From assembly GCA_902514275.1 (NCBI GenBank), contig CABXQD010000004.1:1-52501 (forward strand): DNA of 52,501 nucleotides, in the 5' to 3' direction. A model generated the notes under the pieces. The model was not told the origin of the DNA and did no database searches. It saw only the letters and a program-made list of their open reading frames with translations. Both the position numbers and the translations under genes were made by a program. This DNA comes from an uncultured marine group I thaumarchaeote (GTDB lineage: Archaea; Thermoproteota; Nitrososphaeria; Nitrososphaerales; Nitrosopumilaceae). Shown in pieces: positions 34,194-42,263 of this stretch. Each line of letters begins with the position of its first letter. Position 1 is the stretch's first letter.

Positions 34194-34736
34194 ATGGGAA
34201 TTTTTTCTAGACGTGACAAAGATGGATATGACAAAGATGGATATGACAAAGATGGATATGACAAAGATGGATATGACAAAGAGGGATATGATAAAAGTGC
34301 ACCAGGGTATGATAGAGATGGATACAATAGAAGATGCTTCAATGTGGATGAGATTCACAAAGTAACTGGAACAAAATTTGATGAAGATGGGTATGATAAA
34401 AGAGGATATGATAAAGACGGGTATAACAAGAAAGGAATTAACAAAAAAGGATTTAACAAAAAATTAGGAGATTATATCCTAGGATATGGATATGATGAAG
34501 ATGGCTACAGAGATGGTGTTGACAGGCAAGGGTATGACAAGAATGGATTTGACAGAGATGGGATTCACAAAGTGACTGGAACAATGTTTGATGAACATGG
34601 TAAAGTAAGGGAATTTTATCAATTTGGATTTGATAAAGGGGCAAAATTATGTTCAAAATGTGGTACAATGTTCCCCCGTATGTGGGAGAAATGTTCAAAA
34701 TGTGGAAAAAGTTCTATGCACTCTATTGGTGATTAG
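34194..34736 (+). CDS. D-K-D-G-Y repeat protein with C-terminal zinc ribbon
   Basis: 180 aa. From residue 8 to about 140 it consists of degenerate pentads of the form D-K-D-G-Y / N-K-K-G-F / D-R-D-G-I, interrupted by two copies of I-H-K-V-T-G-T-x-F-D-E. The C-terminus is a zinc ribbon (C-S-K-C-G-T ... C-S-K-C-G-K). No signal peptide is present, so it is cytoplasmic. The Asp/Gly/aromatic pentads suggest calcium-binding-like turns or an extended adhesive rod; function unknown. TATA-like TCTTAAATAG about 30 nt upstream. Confidence 0.65.
   Translation: MGIFSRRDKDGYDKDGYDKDGYDKDGYDKEGYDKSAPGYDRDGYNRRCFNVDEIHKVTGTKFDEDGYDKRGYDKDGYNKKGINKKGFNKKLGDYILGYGYDEDGYRDGVDRQGYDKNGFDRDGIHKVTGTMFDEHGKVREFYQFGFDKGAKLCSKCGTMFPRMWEKCSKCGKSSMHSIGD
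34215..34289 (+). repeat. Five tandem 15-bp repeats in the D-K-D-G-Y gene
   Basis: Four exact copies of GACAAAGATGGATAT and a fifth with one change. Exact DNA identity shows recent slippage-type expansion, so copy number is likely to vary between strains. Confidence 0.85.
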
Positions 34737-34918
34737 AAATTATTTTTTAGAGCGGGGGCAGTACTTTGGCGCAACCAATTAACATTTTACAGTTATTTTA
34801 TGCTGAAAATATGTTTTTCTTTAAATTTATTAATTATAATTTATACAAAATTTAATTATTTATTGTAATAATTATATAATAATCTTAAATACTCAAAAGT
34901 CTTATAATAATTGATGTC

Positions 34919-35060
34919 GTTAGTTACAAAAACTAATGAATAAAGTGCGTAGCCCCGCAGAACGAAAAAGGCAATCAGGCGTTTAACGCTTGACCACAAG
35001 AGGAAATCTCTTAATGTTCTGCAATTTAGAGGGCTTCGCCATTTAATCTCTCTTAAATCA
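34919..35060 (+). ncRNA. Candidate structured RNA with a three-way junction
   Basis: Lies in a 380-nt gene-free interval. A 9-position closing stem (34947-34955 with 35031-35039, one T-T mismatch) and a 7-bp stem (34957-34963 with 35016-35022) enclose two hairpins: 34975-34982/34986-34993 (8 bp, one wobble) and 34998-35002/35008-35012. A further small hairpin (34920-34924/34932-34936) precedes it. GC content is clearly above the flanks. TATA-like CTTATAATA (34901-34909) or TCTTAAATAC (34883-34892) would start a plus-strand RNA at 34917-34930. It could be an independent RNA or a leader of the gene at 35116. Not a class I recognise. Confidence 0.5.
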
Positions 35061-35115
35061 TATTTTCAAAATAACCTACACATATTAGAAAACTCCCAAA
35101 AGAAATTGTAACACT

Positions 35116-35676
35116 TTGACACTAATTCATAATGATTACATTTTATTTTGTACTGATCAATGGTGTGATATTAAAAAAATAATTGAAAAATGTGGTGGAA
35201 TTGAATCCGAAGTAATTGAATCTGTTAGGAGGCTTACAATTATGGGATTTCTTGAATCGCGTTCTTTAAAAAAAACTTTTTTCTATAAGCAATATGAAAA
35301 ACCACAATCTCGTGAACAATTTGTTTCTATGGTGGATGATTTTGTCTCTTATCAAAAATCTGAAATTGAATCTATCAAAACTATTCCTACAATTGTGTCT
35401 GGTGATGGAAGTCAATTTGGATTCAGTAAACAAGGTTTAGAATTATTAGAACACATTCAAGAAGAAATTGATCGAATTATAATGATAATTTCTAGAATTG
35501 ATCATCAGGATAAAATAAGAACTTTACAACATCCAATAGCACGGCAAAGAATTAAGAAATTAGAAAATCATGTAAATAGAATTATGAAAATTATGTTGGA
35601 ATCATACAAAGATGTGCGCTCTAACGTTGCATTACAAGAATATTTTAAAACTCACACTGAAAAATTAAATTTTTAA
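35116..35676 (+). CDS. Hypothetical winged-helix and coiled-coil protein (186 aa)
   Basis: The first 65 residues fit a winged helix (I-K-K-I-I-E-K-C-G-G-I-E-S-E-V-I-E-S-V-R-R-L, F-L-E-S-R-S-L-K-K-T-F-F-Y), the rest is helical with an I-R-T-L-Q-H-P-I-A-R-Q-R stretch. TTG is the only start near the 5' end. A structured-RNA candidate ends about 55 nt upstream. Confidence 0.5.
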   Translation: MTLIHNDYILFCTDQWCDIKKIIEKCGGIESEVIESVRRLTIMGFLESRSLKKTFFYKQYEKPQSREQFVSMVDDFVSYQKSEIESIKTIPTIVSGDGSQFGFSKQGLELLEHIQEEIDRIIMIISRIDHQDKIRTLQHPIARQRIKKLENHVNRIMKIMLESYKDVRSNVALQEYFKTHTEKLNF

Positions 35677-35680
35677 TCTT

Positions 35681-36772
35681 TTATGTTACTATTTCATCTA
35701 AGCGGTCTTCTTCTTGAGCTCTCTTTATCTCCATTGCAATTCTTCGTCCTACTCCGAAAGTTTGACCGTACTGGTATTTTGTATATGGGCTAGTTGTTGC
35801 AACTATTGGGTTTCCTGGAACTCTTAATGAAACATCATAGACAATTAATTCTAAATCTTTTGTAATTACACTTTGAAGTGAAAACGGACCAATTATGCCT
35901 GGTGCGTATTCTTTTTTTACTGCAGCCACAAATTTATCTCCCATTTTAAGGACTTTTTCTAGCAATGATTCTCTAATGCTTGCTGGGGTATGTCCTACTT
36001 CGATATTTTGTAAATCAATATCCATTTCTAATTGTTCTTTAGCTGGCAATGCATTATAGTCATGAATATTTGTTTGAAGTCTTCTTTCAATTCCAATGAA
36101 ATCTACTTGGTTTGAAATAGGTGTGTGAAAGAAATTAAAATTCATGTATGTTCCAATTGCTAATTCTTCTATGCTTGCTTTTTCTAAATCTTTTCTTGCA
36201 ATTACTCCTTGCTTAATTTTTTCTTCAGATTTTTCTTTATAGTCTTTGTATGATGAAACTGTAAAAAATGCTCTTTCTAAAGGTCTCTTTTTTTCTTGAA
36301 CTTTGACAATTGATGGTTTGTTAATTCTTTTAGGATCTTTGAATAATTTTGGATATTTGATTCTGGCTTTTTCTAATAGATAATACTGTCCTTTTTTTGC
36401 AGTTCTTTCTTCAGCTTGAAATAATTTTCTATTTCCAAAAATTGGAACTTTGAATTTATCTTCAATTGTTTTGTATCCTAAATAGACTGTAAGGGATCTG
36501 TGTGGGACTACAATTGTATTTGAATCTCTTAACATTTTTTGGTTTTTTGCTGATGCCATGTCTTTGAATTTATCTAAAACTACTATCTGATCTGCAATTC
36601 TGTTGAATCTTTGATATGGTCCTTCTCTACCTTTTTGACAAAAAACAGTTGTTTCAAAATTTTCGTCCTTTGCACCGTCCATTACCTCTAATGCTGAATG
36701 ACTTCCTAGGACTCCTATTTTCACATCTGAATAATCATTAACTATTTTCTTGATTTCAGATGATTTTATCAT
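35681..36772 (-). CDS. purP: FAICAR synthetase PurP
   Basis: Archaeal ATP- and formate-dependent enzyme that formylates AICAR in purine synthesis, replacing the folate-dependent PurH step. The ATP-grasp protein shows V-L-G-S-H-S-A-L, C-Q-K-G-R-E-G-P-Y, N-T-I-V-V-P-H-R-S, A-P-G-I-I-G-P-F-S and T-S-P-Y-T-K-Y-Q-Y-G, all family landmarks. The start used is M-I-K-S-S-E-I-K; the frame extends seven codons further. Confidence 0.93.
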   Translation of the reverse strand: MIKSSEIKKIVNDYSDVKIGVLGSHSALEVMDGAKDENFETTVFCQKGREGPYQRFNRIADQIVVLDKFKDMASAKNQKMLRDSNTIVVPHRSLTVYLGYKTIEDKFKVPIFGNRKLFQAEERTAKKGQYYLLEKARIKYPKLFKDPKRINKPSIVKVQEKKRPLERAFFTVSSYKDYKEKSEEKIKQGVIARKDLEKASIEELAIGTYMNFNFFHTPISNQVDFIGIERRLQTNIHDYNALPAKEQLEMDIDLQNIEVGHTPASIRESLLEKVLKMGDKFVAAVKKEYAPGIIGPFSLQSVITKDLELIVYDVSLRVPGNPIVATTSPYTKYQYGQTFGVGRRIAMEIKRAQEEDRLDEIVT

Positions 36773-36871
36773 ATTATGCCTAAATATTGGCATCTAATAT
36801 ATGTAAAATTCTGATTTGTTGGATCGGAGTAAACCACAATGTTTTTTTCAAATATCTTGTGTAGTATAATC

Positions 36872-37018
36872 ATGTTTTACTCTGTAGAGTTACAAATGGC
36901 TGGTGTGATTCTACTAACTGCTATGGCTGTAGGTGGTATTTCATTATGGTTGAAGCGAAGAAAACTAGAAAAAGAAACTAGTGAATCTGTTGAAGAAGAT
37001 ATATCTGAAAATCTGTAG
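36872..37018 (+). CDS. Small single-pass membrane protein (48 aa)
   Basis: An ORF beginning M-F-Y-S-V-E-L-Q-M with one helix (about 8-25) then K-R-R-K and an acidic tail. A TATA-like AAATATC lies about 20 nt upstream. Positive-inside rule puts the acidic C-terminus in the cytoplasm. Unknown function. Confidence 0.5.
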   Translation: MFYSVELQMAGVILLTAMAVGGISLWLKRRKLEKETSESVEEDISENL

Positions 37019-37050
37019 TTTTTATCTGAGAAATTTATTTGTGAAATAGA

Positions 37051-37155
37051 CTAGGCTTTTTCTTGTTGACAATTAATACACAACTCTTTTGATAAAATTT
37101 CAAACCAGGCGAAGTTATGGACATATCCTTTTTTGCAACTCATAGAATTAATCAT
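37051..37155 (-). CDS. Tiny zinc-binding protein (34 aa)
   Basis: Reads M-I-N-S-M-S-C-K-K-G-Y-V-H-N, then L-C-I-N-C-Q-Q-E-K-A. One Cys, one His and a C-x-x-C make a minimal zinc site. Start could also be the second Met. Supported only by the metal-site pattern and intergenic position. Confidence 0.35.
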   Translation of the reverse strand: MINSMSCKKGYVHNFAWFEILSKELCINCQQEKA

Positions 37156-37261
37156 TATTAAAAAAATTATTCAAGGTAATAGGTCAAATCTTGTATCGAT
37201 CTAAGCCTAAACTAAAATTAATTTGCTTCAAAATCTTTATTGTATTTTAAAATTTGTGACT

Positions 37262-37393
37262 GTGAAACATACTATTTATCTGATAATTGTTCTACTAATC
37301 TTGAGGAGGTTTAGAAAACTGTTACAAACTAATTTCAAAAATAATGCCCACAGAAAGTCTATTGTAAATAGTACTGTTTTCCAGAATAATTGA
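37262..37393 (+). CDS. Possible small membrane peptide upstream of ubiX (43 aa)
   Basis: A GTG-started frame with one hydrophobic helix (I-Y-L-I-I-V-L-L-I-L) followed by basic residues; its stop overlaps the ubiX ATG as TGATG. Could be translated and coupled, or chance. Low confidence. Confidence 0.25.
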   Translation: MKHTIYLIIVLLILRRFRKLLQTNFKNNAHRKSIVNSTVFQNN

Positions 37394-37950
37394 TGAAATT
37401 AATTATTGGAATCACTGGTAGTACTGGTGTCATTTATGGAATTAGAATGCTTGAGACATTAAAAAAACTAAACATTGAAACTCACTTGGTAATGTCTGAA
37501 TGGGGAGAAAAATGCATTACTATGGAAACTGAATACACTCCAGAATATGTAAAGTCACTTGCCACAAATACTTCGGATGAAAAAAATATGGCTGCAAGTG
37601 TTTCTAGTGGAACTCACAGAATCAATGGTATGATAGTTGCCCCATGCAGTATGAAAACATTGGCTGCAATTGCAAACGGGTATGATGATACTCTTGTTGC
37701 ACGTTCAGCAGGTGTCACAATTAAAGAAGATAGAAAATTAATTTTAATGGTTAGAGAAACTCCGTTATCTGCAATTCATTTAGAAAATATGTTAAAGCTC
37801 TCTAGGTTGGGTGTAATTATTTTGCCTCCTGTAACTGAATTTTATACCAAACCAAAAACAATTGATGATATTGTAAATCATGGAGTTGGAAAATGTCTTG
37901 ATCAATTTGACATTGATCATGATTTATACCCACGTTGGGGTAGTTTCTAA
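37393..37950 (+). CDS. ubiX: Flavin prenyltransferase UbiX
   Basis: Attaches dimethylallyl phosphate to FMN to make prenyl-FMN, the cofactor of UbiD-type decarboxylases. Motifs are complete: G-I-T-G-S-T-G-V-I-Y-G, S-S-G-T-H-R-I-N-G-M-I-V-A-P-C-S-M-K, R-S-A-G-V-T-I-K-E-D-R-K-L-I and R-E-T-P-L-S-A-I-H. 185 aa is normal. A TTG directly before the ATG is in frame. The SRPBCC gene follows 7 nt after the stop. Confidence 0.93.
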   Translation: MKLIIGITGSTGVIYGIRMLETLKKLNIETHLVMSEWGEKCITMETEYTPEYVKSLATNTSDEKNMAASVSSGTHRINGMIVAPCSMKTLAAIANGYDDTLVARSAGVTIKEDRKLILMVRETPLSAIHLENMLKLSRLGVIILPPVTEFYTKPKTIDDIVNHGVGKCLDQFDIDHDLYPRWGSF

Positions 37951-37957
37951 AATACTA

Positions 37958-38392
37958 TTGACTACATTCTCTTTAGAAAAAATAATTCATGCAAAACGAA
38001 AAGATGTTTTTAATATTTTTTCTAACTATGAACAATACGAAAAACTAATTCCAAAATATTTTCCATCTATTCGCATACGTTCAGTTCGAGGTGATATTGC
38101 AGTAGTTGAAGAACATTTGCAATTAGGGGATTTGGAATTAATACTCATGTCCAAACATGTTTCAAAACCATTTGTTCTACATGAAATCTATGTAATTGGT
38201 GGAAAGTCTAAGGGCAGCTACATCCGACAAGAATTTGTTGAAATTACTGAAGGAACAAAAATTTTAGTTGATGTGGATTTGAAATTAACTGGAATGATGA
38301 AAATTCCAAAGTTATTGGATAAATCAAAATTGGTTGAAAATTATTCTAATTTATTGGATGATTTGGCAAAATTATGTGAAAAATCAGTCTGA
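37958..38392 (+). CDS. SRPBCC (START-like) family protein
   Basis: A 144-aa helix-grip protein related to polyketide cyclase/coenzyme Q-binding COQ10-type proteins. N-terminal A-K-R-K-D-V-F-N-I-F-S-N-Y-E-Q-Y-E-K-L-I-P is the standard first helix pair, with the G-K-S-K-G-S-Y-I strand later. Starts at TTG eight bases after ubiX; the longer in-frame extension overlaps ubiX and is unlikely. Probably binds a lipid or quinone and is co-expressed with UbiX. A paralogue lies at 44576. Confidence 0.75.
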   Translation: MTTFSLEKIIHAKRKDVFNIFSNYEQYEKLIPKYFPSIRIRSVRGDIAVVEEHLQLGDLELILMSKHVSKPFVLHEIYVIGGKSKGSYIRQEFVEITEGTKILVDVDLKLTGMMKIPKLLDKSKLVENYSNLLDDLAKLCEKSV

Positions 38393-38590
38393 TTTTGCTT
38401 CTTTATCTTTAGAAATGTTGTCTATTTCGCCTTTGAAATCTTTAAGTTCCTGATCTCCTTGAATTTTTCCTTTTTCAAATTCTCCTTTGGCTTTACCAAA
38501 TGTTTTTGCAAGTTCTGGAATTTTTTTTGCTCCAAAAATTAACACTCCTATTACTACTACCAAAACTATGATTTCGGTACTTCCAAGCAT
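38384..38590 (-). CDS. tatA: Sec-independent translocase subunit TatA
   Basis: 68 aa: one N-terminal membrane helix, F-G-A-K-K-I-P-E-L-A hinge and amphipathic helix, charged tail. Pore-forming component that exports folded proteins with twin-arginine signals. Lies 27 nt downstream of tatC on the same strand. Confidence 0.92.
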   Translation of the reverse strand: MLGSTEIIVLVVVIGVLIFGAKKIPELAKTFGKAKGEFEKGKIQGDQELKDFKGEIDNISKDKEAKSD

Positions 38591-38617
38591 TATACCCCTA
38601 CTTCCCTTATTTCAGAT

Positions 38618-39409
38618 TTAAGTGTTCAACTTTTCACGTTGTTTACGCTCAATGAACAACATGCCTGCAAAATACAACCCTATCATTGGACCTGCAACAA
38701 ACATCATTGTTACTCCTGTTCCATCCGGCGTGATGATTGCACCAAAAATTATTATGATGACAATTGCATATCTAACATTTTTTCTCCAAAAATCTTTGTC
38801 AACCATACCTGACATTGATATTGCATACATGATCAATGGAAGTTGAAACGAAAATCCAAATGCTAGTAAAAATTGTAATACAAAAGTAACAAATTCCATT
38901 ACGTTTAGAAAAGTCACTAACCCTGCTGAATCTCCATATCGATATAAAAATTCTAAAATGTATGGAATTACAAAATTATATGAAAATACACAACCTGCAA
39001 CAAACAACCCTAATGCCGGCAATGAAATATTTCTGCTAACATTAATTTCATTTTGTTTTAAAGCTGGTTTGATAAATCCTACAAATTCTTTTATAATTAT
39101 CGGCATACCTACTACCATTCCTACTAATGCGGAGACATACATCTGAGCAAAGAAAGCTTGTCCTGGAGCTGTTTGAATTAATTGAACATCTCCTGGTACT
39201 AGATTTTCTCTCATATGATTTGTTATCTGTGCTGCAATGTTGTTTTGAGGATCTGGTGATGGATAGTATAATGTGACTTCTCCTACAATAATTGGTTCTG
39301 CATGAAATGTTAAAATCACCACTGTGATTATCCCTATGACTAATACTACTCTCAATAATCTTTTTCTTAATTCTTCAAGATGTTTGTTGATACTTTCTAA
39401 ATCTGACAT
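38618..39409 (-). CDS. tatC: Sec-independent translocase subunit TatC
   Basis: Receptor subunit of the Tat system. 263 aa with about six helices, the N-terminal H-L-E-E-L-R-K-R-L signature that recognises the twin-arginine signal, the F-I-K-P-A-L block after helix 2, and a C-terminal lysine-rich tail. Forms a tatC-tatA unit. Confidence 0.94.
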   Translation of the reverse strand: MSDLESINKHLEELRKRLLRVVLVIGIITVVILTFHAEPIIVGEVTLYYPSPDPQNNIAAQITNHMRENLVPGDVQLIQTAPGQAFFAQMYVSALVGMVVGMPIIIKEFVGFIKPALKQNEINVSRNISLPALGLFVAGCVFSYNFVIPYILEFLYRYGDSAGLVTFLNVMEFVTFVLQFLLAFGFSFQLPLIMYAISMSGMVDKDFWRKNVRYAIVIIIIFGAIITPDGTGVTMMFVAGPMIGLYFAGMLFIERKQREKLNT

Positions 39410-39460
39410 CTAGTAGAATTTTGTCTATGATGTATGAAAATGTATATTTTCTAAAACCAT

Positions 39461-39946
39461 CTATTTTGGAACAGGTAGTAGTTTTGCTTCAGGCATTCCT
39501 GCTTCCTTTAACTCCTCTGCTGAAATATCTTCAAATTCTAAAGATATTATTGCCTTTGTGTTGAACTTGGTCTCCATTTCTTTTGCTAAATCTCCTATGT
39601 CTTTACTTGAATAGATTTCATCTGAATCTTTCAAAAGTATTCTGTCTCCTTTTTCCATTTCTTTACCATTGTATTTTCCTTGTAGGAATTTAGTAATTTC
39701 TGGAAGCTCTTTTCTATCAATATTATTGTAAAAGTAACAAATTCCTTTTACTGATTCATAATCATATGCTGTTCCATTTCTGTACATGAACACACCGATA
39801 AAATGTGCTTCCTCTTCTGGTTCTCTAATACATTTGATCTCCCAATTAAGTAATTTAGTTTCATCATAGCTAAAAGTTAATGCCTCTTCTGCAGTAATTT
39901 TCCAATATCTCATTCTTTCCTTTCTTACCATGTGTATTGAGTTCAA
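39461..39946 (-). CDS. Conserved hypothetical protein (161 aa)
   Basis: Not recognised. An N-terminal half with aromatic-rich strands (R-Y-W-K-I-T-A-E-E-A, L-N-W-E-I-K-C-I-R-E) and a helical C-terminal half ending M-P-E-A-K-L-L-P-V-P-K. Alternative starts at Met6 or Met12 are plausible (M-R-Y-W-K-I-T). Confidence 0.55.
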   Translation of the reverse strand: MNSIHMVRKERMRYWKITAEEALTFSYDETKLLNWEIKCIREPEEEAHFIGVFMYRNGTAYDYESVKGICYFYNNIDRKELPEITKFLQGKYNGKEMEKGDRILLKDSDEIYSSKDIGDLAKEMETKFNTKAIISLEFEDISAEELKEAGMPEAKLLPVPK

Positions 39947-40022
39947 TTTTTCTGGTATAACTATCTAACCCTAAATTTACTGTCTAGAAATCTAAATTAC
40001 TGGTTTGATAAAATAATTTAGA

Positions 40023-41180
40023 ATGACTACAAGAAAATCTATTCGTGAGCAATATCTAAAATTTTTAGATAGAGAACCTGAATTGGATGATTTGGATTTT
40101 TACTGTACTGAGATAGAAAATAATCGGATCCATCTTGATGATCTAATATCTATTCTTAAGAATTCTGATGAATGTATTGCATTACTAAAGAATGAGATTG
40201 GTAAAAAAAATTCTGAAATATCCACTTACAATGATATTAGAATTAATGGAAAAACAATATCTTCTGGATATAGAGACTCTGAAAAACGTTATGACGAAAT
40301 ATTCAAATTTTGCAAAAAATTTAATCGACCCATATCTGTGTTGGATTTAGGTGCTGCTGAAGGCTATTTTACATTTAGATTGTCTGAAGATTTTTCTGGA
40401 GTTTTTATTGCAGTGGAAAGTAATCCTCAACGAAAATTATTAGAATTGTGTGAAAAAAATAACTCCAAAAATATTCTGCTTTTGGATAAACAAATGAATC
40501 TTAAACATTTGAAAAATCTAAAAGAAGTACAACATTTTGATATAATTTTAGCATTAAATGTTATACATCATTTTGATGAACCTTTTCAAGATGTTCTTGA
40601 AACATTGGTATCTATGAGTTCATTTTGTTTTATGGAGCATCCTAATGTACTAGAAAATGATTCTACAAAAAATTATCATCGACTTCAAAGCGAAACATTG
40701 CATCTTGAAAAATTTAAACCTCAATTATTGAATAAAACTCAATCTGGTTTGGGAAATTCTATTAATAAAAAACTTGATAGAACTTTATGGCTATTGGAAA
40801 ACACTCAGCCTAAAACCATTGATCGTGGATGGAGAGGTACTAGTAAGTATGATGAACAGTTTGGTCCTGATTCTGATATTAAAATAAAATCAAATTTTGA
40901 TGAAATTAGTGTAGATTATGGTTTAAGGGATGAAAAAAGAAATTGGATTCCTGGAATTGATTTAAGAACATTTTTGGAAAATAATGGTGTATACCCTACA
41001 AATCATGAAATATTGAAATTGATTGATGATATGGTTCTTGATAATGCTCAGGACCTTGGACCTCATAATTTAATTTTAAATGGTTCATGTTTATTTCCTA
41101 TTGATCAAAATGATAAATTAGATGATGTTAATACTAAAGAAAAGCTAAAAGATTTTTTAAATAAAAGTGGTTTGTTGTAG
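40023..41180 (+). CDS. SAM-dependent methyltransferase with N-terminal DUF4214-like domain
   Basis: 385 aa. Residues about 5-50 (R-E-Q-Y-L-K-F-L-D-R-E-P-E-L-D-D-L-D-F) match the DUF4214 repeat found in surface and glycan-linked proteins. A class I methyltransferase follows: V-L-D-L-G-A-A-E-G-Y-F-T-F-R as SAM motif I, A-V-E-S-N motif II, I-I-L-A-L-N-V-I-H-H-F motif IV. The C-terminal 130 residues are unassigned. A role in modifying glycan or surface molecules is suggested only by the domain pairing. Confidence 0.72.
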   Translation: MTTRKSIREQYLKFLDREPELDDLDFYCTEIENNRIHLDDLISILKNSDECIALLKNEIGKKNSEISTYNDIRINGKTISSGYRDSEKRYDEIFKFCKKFNRPISVLDLGAAEGYFTFRLSEDFSGVFIAVESNPQRKLLELCEKNNSKNILLLDKQMNLKHLKNLKEVQHFDIILALNVIHHFDEPFQDVLETLVSMSSFCFMEHPNVLENDSTKNYHRLQSETLHLEKFKPQLLNKTQSGLGNSINKKLDRTLWLLENTQPKTIDRGWRGTSKYDEQFGPDSDIKIKSNFDEISVDYGLRDEKRNWIPGIDLRTFLENNGVYPTNHEILKLIDDMVLDNAQDLGPHNLILNGSCLFPIDQNDKLDDVNTKEKLKDFLNKSGLL

Positions 41181-41196
41181 TTATTTAAAATAAAAA

Positions 41197-41511
41197 TTAA
41201 GGAGTGACCTTTTCTAATTTTTCATGAATTTTGTTGTAATACCCATTTTTTTCCATTGCTGGAACATAAAATGTGGCAGATATGGTGTCACCCACACTAG
41301 CTTTGCAGTTTTCAACAACAACTGAGTATCCTAAAACTGATTCTCCTATACAACCAATTTCAGTTGTAGCCATAACTTTGACATCTTCAGTAATTGATGT
41401 TGGCATGATGTTCCATGGGGTTATTGTCAACACCAGTATAACTGCTGTAGCAATTGAAATTATGACTAGAAATTTCAATGCTGGGGGTTTTTGTTGTGTT
41501 ATTTGTTGCAT
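41197..41511 (-). CDS. Small membrane-anchored protein (104 aa)
   Basis: One N-terminal helix (about 13-33) anchors an extracytoplasmic beta-rich domain with two Cys (I-G-C-I-G and E-N-C-K-A) and S-V-G-D-T-I-S-A-T-F-Y-V-P. A GTTRGCACTAT-type site in the same orientation and a TATTTTAAATAA box precede it at the regulon spacing. Function unknown. Confidence 0.6.
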   Translation of the reverse strand: MQQITQQKPPALKFLVIISIATAVILVLTITPWNIMPTSITEDVKVMATTEIGCIGESVLGYSVVVENCKASVGDTISATFYVPAMEKNGYYNKIHEKLEKVTP

Positions 41512-41562
41512 TACTACTGTTATTAGACAAATATTTTATTTAAAATAGTGGTAAGAATAGAT

Positions 41563-41573
41563 TATAGTGCTAA
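41563..41573 (-). promoter_or_regulatory. Regulon motif copy upstream of 41511
   Basis: Minus strand reads TTTAGCACTAT (10 of 11 consensus positions), ending about 18 nt before the TATA-like TATTTTAAATAA and 54-62 nt from the start codon. Confidence 0.55.
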
Positions 41574-41707
41574 AAATTTGAACCATGCCAAAATTTTTTA
41601 CAATTGTAGCATTGTTTTTTCCAAACAACTAAACTTCCTTTATTTTTCTCCATTTTTACAGTTCCATAGTTTTTTGAACTACATGTAGGGCATCCATCAT
41701 CATTCAT
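41570..41707 (-). CDS. Small zinc-ribbon protein (45 aa)
   Basis: Reads M-N-D-D-G-C-P-T-C-S-S-K, then C-Y-N-C-K-K-F-W-H near the end: a complete C-x2-C ... C-x2-C ribbon. Begins 4 nt downstream of the PNPOx-like stop on the same strand, so probably co-transcribed with it. Its stop codon lies inside a regulon motif copy serving the next gene. Confidence 0.55.
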   Translation of the reverse strand: MNDDGCPTCSSKNYGTVKMEKNKGSLVVWKKQCYNCKKFWHGSNF

Positions 41708-41711
41708 GATT

Positions 41712-42134
41712 TTAAATTCCCTTCATACGTTTTGAATAATCATAATGAACTATTTTTGTAGGTTTTATTTCAATAGCAATTTCATTTTTGGAATGTTCTT
41801 TTAGAAATTTTGATAATGTTGATTCCTTTTCTCCTAGATATTTTTTGATTAAAACATTTAGTATCTCTGAACCTTTTGATGGTATGATCCTGACAATCCC
41901 TTCTCCGCGTGAACCTTTGTATGGTGGTTGATCTCCTGCAATTTCAAAACCACATATGGGTTGATTTTTTAAATAATGAATGATTTTTGCAGATTTTTGT
42001 GTTGCACAATAAATTTTCCCATCTATGTCGATATACCACAGTGAAATAATTGATGGAGCTCCATTTGGTTTTATGAATCCTATTCTAATTGGTATTTTTG
42101 AATCTGGAGCTAATTCTCTTTCTGTATATTGCAT
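41712..42134 (-). CDS. PNPOx-like flavin-binding protein
   Basis: 140-aa split-barrel protein of the pyridoxamine 5'-phosphate oxidase-like superfamily (I-S-L-W-Y-I-D-I-D-G-K-I-Y-C-A-T, K-I-I-H-Y-L-K-N-Q-P, G-S-R-G-E-G-I-V-R-I). Such proteins bind FMN, F420 or haem; which one cannot be read here. A perfect regulon motif stands upstream. Confidence 0.72.
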   Translation of the reverse strand: MQYTERELAPDSKIPIRIGFIKPNGAPSIISLWYIDIDGKIYCATQKSAKIIHYLKNQPICGFEIAGDQPPYKGSRGEGIVRIIPSKGSEILNVLIKKYLGEKESTLSKFLKEHSKNEIAIEIKPTKIVHYDYSKRMKGI

Positions 42135-42202
42135 CTGATCATCTTTTTTGTAACAACAATTTTTTATTTTTTTTTATATATGAATAAATTACTATTTTTT
42201 TT

Positions 42203-42213
42203 ATAGTGCTAAC
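42203..42213 (-). promoter_or_regulatory. Regulon motif copy between 42134 (-) and 42264 (+)
   Basis: Minus strand reads the perfect GTTAGCACTAT, about 20 nt before TATATAAAA (near 42174-42182) of the PNPOx-like gene. It is also 51-61 nt before the divergent plus-strand gene, about 19 nt from that gene's TCTTAAAATA, so it may serve both. Confidence 0.6.
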
Positions 42214-42263
42214 ATTTTGATTTTAATGTTTTTCTTAAAATACTAATTTTATTACAATGATGT

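Noticed and set aside
34215-34289. Regular 15-bp repeats might be a CRISPR-like array
   Set aside because: There are no spacers; the repeats are in-frame coding units.
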